Below, one piece after another: positions 57,021-64,000 of a stretch of DNA of 64,000 bases. Where the stretch lies: contig JAUCBN010000028.1 in assembly GCA_035048815.1 (NCBI GenBank), positions 8,797,001 through 8,861,000 of the forward strand. Direction: 5' to 3'. The stretch is from Abelmoschus esculentus. Lineage: Eukaryota; Streptophyta; Magnoliopsida; Malvales; Malvaceae. Every line of letters starts with the position of its first letter. Positions within the stretch are counted from its first letter, which is position 1. The notes below the pieces were generated by a model. It did not search any database. It was not told the DNA's origin and worked only from the letters and a program-made list of their open reading frames with translations. The translations under genes and the position numbers were made by a program.

Positions 57021-58699
57021 ATGTGTTGATGACAGCTTTGCTTCTTTCCCTTTGGTTTTAGAGTGAAGGACAAGGCTAAGGCATTTTACTTTTGCATGTG
57101 ACAGTCGAATAATACGACTAATCACTAATGTAATTGACTTAAGGAACCTCCACGACGTCGTTTAAATGACAAGCCTACTTTAGTCTTTTTCTCCCTTTAG
57201 TTATTAGAGATTCATACATCTTTATCTAAAGTTCGATCTTAAAAAAGTCTTAATACGATTCATATCGTTAAACAACATTTAGTTTAAAAGATACTTGTAG
57301 TCTAATGATAAACAACGTCGTCTTAGACTCATAATAATTACGAGTAATATTTGATCGGATCAAATTAATTTTTTATAGTTGTGTTTTATTTTATAATTCA
57401 TTGTTTAAATTCAAATAAAGTTAAATCAAAATTTTATTTAAATTTAATTATAAATATTATATTATTATGATACTAATTAGTTATAATTGAAATAACTTTT
57501 TTATAACAACATATGATATGTATAGAATGAGGGGAATAGGAGAAAGTCAGAACCAGATTTTAAAGTTGGGGATTCTTTATAATTAAACCATTTAAAAATA
57601 TATATAAAGAGCCAATGGGTAAAAAAAAAAAAGGACAACAGCCCTCCCAGAAACTATTAAGCTATATCCCTGGGATAAGATCAAATTATATAATATAAAC
57701 TTTTTTTAGTTTTAAATTAATTCATAGCTATTTGATAAATATAATGAATGGATGAGATTAAATATTTTTATTTTTTTCTCTCGTTAAAAATCTATTTATT
57801 TTTAACTTTTTATCATATTCATCCGTTATATAAATTCAATGACCATGTATTAGTATAAAATTAAATAAATTTTACATCATTATATTAAGCACAGTTGAAG
57901 AACTCAATTAAAACTTAAAATTATTCATTAATTACAAATTTTTTAAATTATTTAAATTTTTTATAAAATATTTTTAAATTAAATAAAATTTATAAAATTA
58001 TTATTTAAATCAAGTTTTATTTACCTCTAATTACATGCAACATCTTTTGTTTTACTTATAAAGATAAATTTAAATAAACTACTTCATTTATCTTAATAAT
58101 TAGATGGCATCAGTTCCCATAACGTGCGGTTAGAAAATTCCCCAGTTAAATTATTAGAAAAGAAAAGAAAAGAAAAGAAAAGAAATAGGTTTATTCCTAT
58201 TTCCTAGTGGTGGTGGTGACTAGTGAGTAGAGAGCAGCTTAGTTTGTCGGAAGCGAAAGACGCGAGAGCGTGGCATGACGTTGGGACCAGCAACTCACTC
58301 ATGAAAAAGTATTTAAATTCATGCGAAAGAAAGAAATAATGTTACACGCATTTAAATATTATTGGATTGTTTATTATTTGAGTTGATATTTTTGATTTAT
58401 AAGATATTTATCATATTAAATATTTTAGTGGATTAAATGTATCATTTAAATTTTATTATTATTTTATAAATTTTAAATTATTTTAATTTATTTAACAATC
58501 CGTCAAAAGTAATAAAAATAAAAAATAAATATGTTAAAAAATATTTTAAAAATATTTCAATAGAGTAAAGAAAGTATACAAAATATAAAATATATTTTAA
58601 AAAATATTTAATATAATAATATGATAAAAATATAATTTCTTAAGTTTCAAATTATGTAATAAAAATAATTCTATAACTTTTATGCACATTCAACTCTAC
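57021..58699. other. intergenic, upstream of the membrane-protein gene
   Basis: A perfect 10-bp palindrome ACGACGTCGT (57152-57161, about 130 bp upstream of the ATG) contains a GACGTC core of the type bound by bZIP factors. An (AAAAG)n microsatellite is at 58157-58185. The stretch 58196-58310 is GC-richer than its neighbours and might be transcribed, but has no clear frame. The rest is AT-rich and featureless. Confidence 0.45.
57152..57161. promoter_or_regulatory. ACGACGTCGT palindrome upstream of the membrane-protein gene
   Basis: A perfect palindrome with an ACGT core 132 bp 5' of the chosen start codon. ACGT-core sites are the usual targets of plant bZIP regulators. Whether it functions is inference from position and form only. 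Confidence 0.35.
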
Positions 58700-59171
58700 A
58701 TGTTTCGATTTAAAATAAAATGATAAATTAGATTCTCACTTATGGTAATGACACTGGATAACGTTGGGAGTGTCCTTGAGCTTGATTTCCATTTTATCAA
58801 AAAGAATATTCAACCATGTCACTTCAAAGGTAACATCTGCTAGGACCCTATATTATGCTTCTGTTGTGAAGCGTGACACAACCTTCTGCTTCTTTGGATT
58901 TTATATAATTGAATTTCATCCAAATACACGTAATTATCTGATACCGACCTTTTATCATTCAAATTACCTCCCCATTTTGCATCAATGAATGCAACAAGCT
59001 AACAATGATTTTTTGCAGGAGAAAATAACCCCCAAATCCAATGTTTCACTCAGATAGCGCAGGACACGTTTCACAACTATTAAATATTGCACACATGGAT
59101 TGTGCATGAATTGAGCAAGCTTGTTGACACTATACACAATATCAAATTTGGTGTGACAGGCATACAATAAC
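58700..59171 (-). pseudogene. Copia pol fragment (end of reverse transcriptase to RNase H)
   Basis: Minus-strand phrases: QLLYACHTKFDIVYSVNKLA (59171-59105), FMHNP, VVKRVLRYLSETLDLGVIFS (59070), then, with shifts, a decayed RNase H zone including RRSVS-like, STEA-like and HVE-like ends down to about 58700. The sequence is cut at 59171 by the Del-type element. No LTR is recognised for this copy. Confidence 0.75.
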
Positions 59172-59766
59172 TGTAACACTCTAAACCTTTTCCCCAATTC
59201 AAACTAGAATCCTTAATCCTTGTGTCCTAAAATTTGGGAATTTTTAATACCGAAATTAGAGACCTTTTTGGTAATTTCTGAAATTTCAAGGCCCCGTTTT
59301 GAAAACTTAAAAGTTCAAGCCCTCCTTGTGCAATTACACCTTTTTATTTTTGGAAAGTTTCCTTCCCCGAGATCTGATACGATTCTGCTGGGGGTTTTCT
59401 TTTTTTCTTTTTAATTTCTCACGAATTTAAACAATCCGTTTCCTTCTTTTTGTTTTCCTTATTTTTCCTCTCGTGGTAATCATGTCTCCGTTCCCTTCAA
59501 GTTTAGTCTGTTAAGCTTCCTTCTTTTCTTTGTTTTTTCTTCTGATCGGGTTTATTAGTTTGGTAGTGTTGTTATGTTTTGATTCGAATCTGCTTTTTGG
59601 GAGTTTTTGTTGGTTTAATCAAATCGAATAAGGGGTTCAGAGTGTCCTAAAATCGATCGGATTAACCCTGGGGAGATCTAAAATTTTTCCAGAAAATATT
59701 TCTAGATTTTCTCGAGAAAATCTGACCCAAGCCCGCGTTGGAAACTCGACCCGATCCATGACCCAC

Positions 59767-59845
59767 TGACGTCATCGGCTGACGTCACTGCTGACATCAT
59801 CAATTGACGTTAGCGTTGACCTGATGACGTCATTTGCTGACGTCA
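59767..59845 (+). promoter_or_regulatory. cluster of TGACGTCA sites in the LTR
   Basis: Perfect TGACGTCA at 59767, 59780, 59825 and 59838, plus TGACATCA at 59792 and TGACGTTA at 59805: six sites in 79 bp. TGACG/TGACGTCA is the known binding core of plant TGA-class bZIP factors and as-1-type elements. About 600 bp into the LTR, it could form a strong stress- or salicylate-responsive enhancer; this is inference. Confidence 0.7.
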
Positions 59846-60464
59846 GCGTTGACTTTTTCAACTTGGGCCCACTTTATGTTTTTCGACATCCTGAGTCCAA
59901 TGGCACAGTCTGTTTTTCAAAATTCAAACTCAAAGTGTCAGTTTTGGGGATTTTAGGTTCGAATGCTTATCTAGAATTTATCTTTAGTGGATTCTGAGTC
60001 AGTTTCTGTTCACTTCAGGTGACGTAGATTCCAAACCCGAGCATCTGCCTCCTCCTCCTCCTGGACGACCTCCCGTTCAACAGTATCCGGGACCCGCACG
60101 TGAGTTTTAGTTATTTCCGGTTTAGTGTACTTATCAGTGAAATGGCATAGTAGGGTGTCTAACGATAATTGTTACTCGTAGGTTCTACTCCTGCATATTC
60201 TAGTGGTAGAGCCGAGTCCAGTCGACGTCAGTATCATCGTTGAGCTATCTGTTCAGGTGTGTTCTCTTATGTTGACTCTATTTTTCAATACGTTCCATTT
60301 TCTGTTAAAATCCGTATGATCATGCATCATTCTGACGTCACATACCTGTTACTTCTACATGATATGCTTGCCTCCTGTTTTATTGTAATGCATGCATTCT
60401 GATATTGTCTATGCATATACATTACATCTGGTAGATTATGCGTATGGGGAAGTTAGTGAATTAT

Positions 60465-60552
60465 CACTTCTGTTCAGTGGCTCCACCTGCGGGTCGAGAT
60501 ACCACTTTTGATCAGTGGCTCCACCTTCGGGTCAAGTTTCCACTTCTGCTGG
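60465..60552 (+). repeat. 38-bp tandem repeat in the LTR
   Basis: Units at 60465-60502 and 60503-60540 (CAGTGGCTCCACCT.CGGGTC core), plus a partial third start CACTTCTGCTGG at 60541. The same kind of small array, but with unrelated sequence, occurs in the three other Del-type LTRs. Confidence 0.8.
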
Positions 60553-61072
60553 TATGATGGAGTTAGAGGGGTTTAGGCGAACCTACTCTTCTGTTGGTGT
60601 TCGGAGATGGGTGCATTTCATGCATACACTGCATCATCTGCATATACTGTTCTAAAATCCTATTTTATCTGTACTTTAGAGACATACTAGGCTCCCTAGC
60701 TTACACCCTCCCAGCTTCCTATTTCAGGTCCTTGACCTAGGCTACTTCGGTACTTGGAGATTACTATTTTCAGATTATTACGTATGTTTTTATAGTTTCA
60801 AATTACTTTATTATTTTCGGATATTTTATTATCTGTATTGGACTTTGGATTCAGAACTTCACTTCGAACTTTCTGGACTTTATACTATTAAATGTTGGGT
60901 TGAACCTTATTTTATTTGGTTAATATTTCAGTATGTTCGATAACAAATTATTTTAAGCGATTTGTTCTTATCTTTTGTTTTAATAAAAACCTACCTTATG
61001 AATCAAGTTTTGATATTGTGAACCCTAACTTTTATTCTAAGAAATTAGATAAATTTTGGGGGTTACATTTAG

Positions 61073-61083
61073 TGGTATCAGAG
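61073..61083 (+). other. primer-binding site (initiator tRNA-Met type)
   Basis: TGGTATCAGAG five bases after the LTR end, the standard site complementary to the 3' end of initiator tRNA-Met used by Del/Tekay elements. Confidence 0.85.
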
Positions 61084-61270
61084 TCAGGTTTAACCCACGG
61101 ACTGTGAGATCCAAAATAATTTTTGATCTGAAAATATTTTAATAATATTATTTAAAAATCCGGATTTCTATTTTGACTTGTATTTTGAAATTCTCTGAAA
61201 TATTCTGAATATTAATCCAAGTACCGATACTAATATAAGATTCTGTCTGTCCTTCTGTAGATACTCTACT

Positions 61271-64000
61271 ATGCCACCTCGTAGGAGTACACGCTTAGCT
61301 ACTGGGAGAGGACGTGGCCGAGGTCGATCTGCTGCTTCTGCTAGTAATGTTCCTCCTTCTGTGGATCCACTACAGGAGCAGAGTTTGGCTCAGAAGGTAA
61401 GAGTGAAGGATCAGCAAGCCGAGGTTGATCAGCTAGTCTAGAGTGAGGGACTATTTGAGTCTGGAGATAGTGAGACTATCGGTTTGGACTCCATTATGAT
61501 ACAGAGAGAGTTGCTCAGATATTTGTGGCAGAATGAGGGTTCAAAGAAACCCATATCTACAGAGTTTTTGGCTGCTGAGATGATCATGTTCGATGGTAAG
61601 ACTGATACAGATCCAGCTGATGTTGAGTACTGGCTGAAGAAGCTTCAGCGTTTGTTCATTGAGATAGAATATCCCTCTGATAGGAAACTGAGGGTTGTCA
61701 TATCGTTACTTCAGGGAGAAGCCCTGAATTGATGGGAAACCGAGGAGAAAGTTATCGCTTCAGAGAAGCTCAACTGGGAGTTTTTCAGGCAGGCCTTTGA
61801 GGATAGATATGTGGGACCTGAGTATCTGGCCAAGTGCCGAGATGATTTCCTGAGTCTACAGCAGATCGAGTTCCTCCGCTTGCTCTAGTATGCCCTTGGT
61901 ATTGTTTCCATTGAGAAACAAAAGTGTGATTATTTCTTGAAGGGACTCCGAGTATCGCTGAAGATTGTTGTTGTCACTCATCATGACACGAAATATAAGA
62001 TGATCACTCGATGTGCCAGGACAACCGAGCGTAATGAGAGCTTGAGGGTTCAGTTGGTGTCCCAGGTTCAGGATAGAGGTAGGCAATAGCCCACAACATC
62101 TACTCAGCACAGTCAGAGATTTCAGTTCCGGAATAGGGGCCGTGATGAGTTTGAGCCGCAGAGTTCTGCACGTTCTAGACCAGCTACTTTTGTTACCCTT
62201 GCTGCTAGTGGAGCTGGATCCATTAATACCCGAGCCTTACCCCAGTGTTCGTTCTGTAAAAAGTGGCACTCAGAAGAGTGTCGTATGTAGAGTGGGGCCT
62301 GCTTCTAATATGGTTCTTATGATCACCGTCTCAGGGACTGTCCAGTGGCACCCCAGTTTGGTCATACTCCGGGACAATCACAGGCGTCAGTTCAGACTTC
62401 TGCAGCGGGAAGAGGTTAGGGTAGACCTATTACTTCTGGTACTGGTAGTAGGGGAAAACCCAGTCAGTTTAGAGGATCTGCTAGATTATGAGGGTCTTAT
62501 CCCGGCTTAGTTTATGCTACGAGGAGACAAGAGGATCGGGATAAGCCAGACGTTATTGCTGGTACTTTTTCTGTTCATGCTCTTTCCTTTTCCGAACTTC
62601 TTGATAATGGGTCTACACACTCGTATGTCTCTAGTTTTGTATCGGGATATCTAAAAATTCCTGTAGAGAATACTAGTAGTTCTGTTTTAGTTTATAGTCA
62701 TGTAGGTAACCTTATGGTGGTTACCAAGGTGTATAAAGATTGCCCTCTTGAGGTTCAAGGGGAAATCTTTCCCGCTAATCTGATGGAACTACCGTTTAGA
62801 GAGTTTGACTTAATTTTAGGGATGGATTGGCTGTCAGCTCGCAAAGTTACACTGGATTGTGAGCGTAAGAGGGTTACCCTAAGAACTTCTGATGACCAAG
62901 AGGTGACTCTTATCGGTGAACGTAGAGGGTTTTTGACTAATGTGGTTTCTGCTCTGAAGGCTGAGAAAATGATCAGGAAGGGATTTGTGGACTACCTTGC
63001 CTACATCCTTGACCCGAGATAATCTGATTCTAGATTATATAAGATCCATGCGGTGTGCGAGTTCCTTGATGTTTTTCTAGAAGAGTTACCGGGAGTGCCC
63101 CTAAGCGGGAGGAGGTAGAGTTTGGTATCGAGTTGTATCTGGGGACTACTCCGGTGTCGATGGCACCGTATCGGATGGCTCCGAAGGAGCTCAAGGAGCT
63201 TATGGTTCAGCTACAGGAACTTCTGGATAGAGGTTTCATTCGACCGAGTGTCTCTTCGTGGGGAGCCCCTATTCTCTTCGTTAAAAAGAAAGATGATTCT
63301 CTGCGGTTGTGTATTGACTATCGGAAGTTGAACAAGTTAACCATCAAGAATAAATATCCTCTTCCTCGCATCGGCGATCTGTTTGACTAGTTCCAAGGAG
63401 CTTCAGTATTCTCTAAGATAGACCTGAGATCTGGTTATTACCAACTCAAGGTTAAAGACTCTGATGTGTTTAAAATAGTCTTCCAGACTCGTTATGGTCA
63501 CTACGAGTTTCTGGTAATGCCCTTTGGTCTTACGAATGCCCTTGCAACATTCATGGACATGATGAATAGGGTGTTTCGACCCTATCTGGATCAATTTGTT
63601 GTGGTTTTCATAGACGATATTCTAGTTTATTCTAAATCTAAGGAGGAGCATGAGCAGCATCTCTGTTTTGTTTTACAGACTCTGAGAGAGAAATAACTCT
63701 AAGCAAAGTTCAATAAATGCTAGTTCTGGCTTTCGGAGATTGTGTTTCTGGGCCATGTTGTTTCTGCTAAGGGTATCGAGGTTGACCCAAAGAAAATTGA
63801 GGCTATTATGGAGTGGAAGCAACCCAAGAATGTGGTTGAGATTCGTAGTTTTCTGGGGTTAGCTGGCTATTATCGGAGGTTTGTAAAAGGCTTTTCTTCT
63901 ATAGCCGCTCTGTTAACTAAGCTTCTGCGGAAGGATGTTCCGTTTAGCTGGTCTGAGTCTCAGCAGGAGAGTTTTGAGAAACTCAAATCAGTTCTGACAT
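61271..64000 (+). pseudogene. Del/Tekay-like gag-pol (broken, partial)
   Basis: ATG at 61271 (MPPRRSTRLATGRGRGRGRS, a basic start). Gag core: FLAAEMIMFDGKTDTDPADV and EYWLKKLQRLF (61565-61650). A zinc-knuckle zone around CSFCKKWHSEEC (62245) is followed by YGSYDHRLRDCP (62310), so the two knuckles straddle a decayed stretch. Protease: LLDNGSTHSYVSS (62597), with DNG instead of D(S/T)G. Reverse transcriptase: PYRMAPKELKEL (63160), CIDYRKLNKLTIKNKYPLPR (63310), FSKIDLRSGYYQL (63410), FIDDILVYS (63607), then LGHVVSAKGIEVDPKKIEA (63750) and SFLGLAGYYRRFVKGFS (63850). In-frame stops near 61439, 61730, 61887, 62087, 62287 and 63388, among others. The frame stays readable, so decay is mostly point mutation. 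Confidence 0.9.

Larger units (their letters stand above)
59172..61067 (+). repeat. 5' LTR of the Del/Tekay-like element
   Basis: 1896 bp from TGTAACACTCTAAACC to GGGGGTTACA. Contains a TGACGTCA cluster (59767-59845), a proline-codon-like CTCCTCCTCCTCC run near 60050, and a 38-bp tandem repeat at 60465-60552. No GTATCGATAC palindrome seen, unlike the other Del-type LTRs in the window. Confidence 0.88.
59172..64000 (+). mobile_element. Del/Tekay-like Ty3/gypsy element, 5' part (runs off the window)
   Basis: LTR 59172-61067, initiator-Met primer site TGGTATCAGAG at 61073-61083, gag from 61271, protease near 62600, reverse transcriptase 63133 to the window end. It is inserted in the Copia fragment ending at 59171. 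The target duplication and 3' LTR lie beyond 64000. Confidence 0.9.

Noticed and set aside
1..64000. Bacterial-type operons, riboswitches, phage attachment sites or defence systems
   Set aside because: Spliced genes, LTR retroelements and composition show plant nuclear DNA; nothing prokaryotic was seen.

Overview
This is a plant nuclear window, almost certainly from a eudicot and probably from Malvaceae (cotton and relatives). It is AT-rich, has one intron-containing housekeeping gene with plant splice signals and a telo-box promoter, and is dominated by LTR retrotransposons. The Malvaceae assignment rests on remembered similarity of the Tat-type LTR and the Del-type LTR ends to cotton repeats, so it is an inference.

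Left part (1-8.8 kb): a CGAG-rich dispersed repeat, then a complete seven-exon minus-strand gene (1402-7555) for a 515-residue WD40 protein of the RRP9/U3-55K family, called YAOZHE (YAO) in Arabidopsis, a U3 snoRNP component needed for pre-rRNA processing. Two of its introns carry inverted-repeat MITE-like insertions. A telo-box lies just upstream of its start codon.

Centre (8829-48022): a 39-kb tower of nested retroelements that I can bound as ONE original insertion. A minus-strand Ty3/gypsy Tat/Ogre-like element has LTRs at 8829-10087 and 30046-30220 + 47273-48022 and a perfect GATTT target-site duplication (TSD). Inside it sit (i) a plus-strand Athila-like element (13997-25913), whose 3' LTR is split by a Del-type element (18607-25268), itself split by an inverted Athila-like fragment (21328-23976); (ii) a solo Del-type LTR (26760-28893); and (iii) inside the 5' LTR, a small Del-type element (30221-47272) > a solo Del-type LTR (31463-46080) > a full-length 11-kb Copia/Sirevirus-like element with TSD CATAG (34643-45651) > a solo Athila-like LTR with TSD TTGTT (39343-40759). 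That is five levels of nesting. All coding parts are decayed.

Right part (48-64 kb): inverted-repeat elements, a degenerate tRNA-Trp, a 3.5-kb plus-strand chromovirus-like gypsy element with perfect TSD TATTG (52362-55887), a single-exon minus-strand gene for a 150-residue plant membrane protein (56568-57020), a Copia pol fragment, and the 5' two-fifths or so of a Del/Tekay-like element (59172 to the window edge), whose LTR carries a dense TGACGTCA cluster.

Only two host protein genes are supported. The most unusual noncoding signal is the palindrome GTATCGATAC. It occurs 12 times, always inside LTRs or untranslated regions of Del-type and Sirevirus-type elements, which belong to two different superfamilies. 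All coordinates, TSDs and splice sites were read by eye; no alignment or database search was run.
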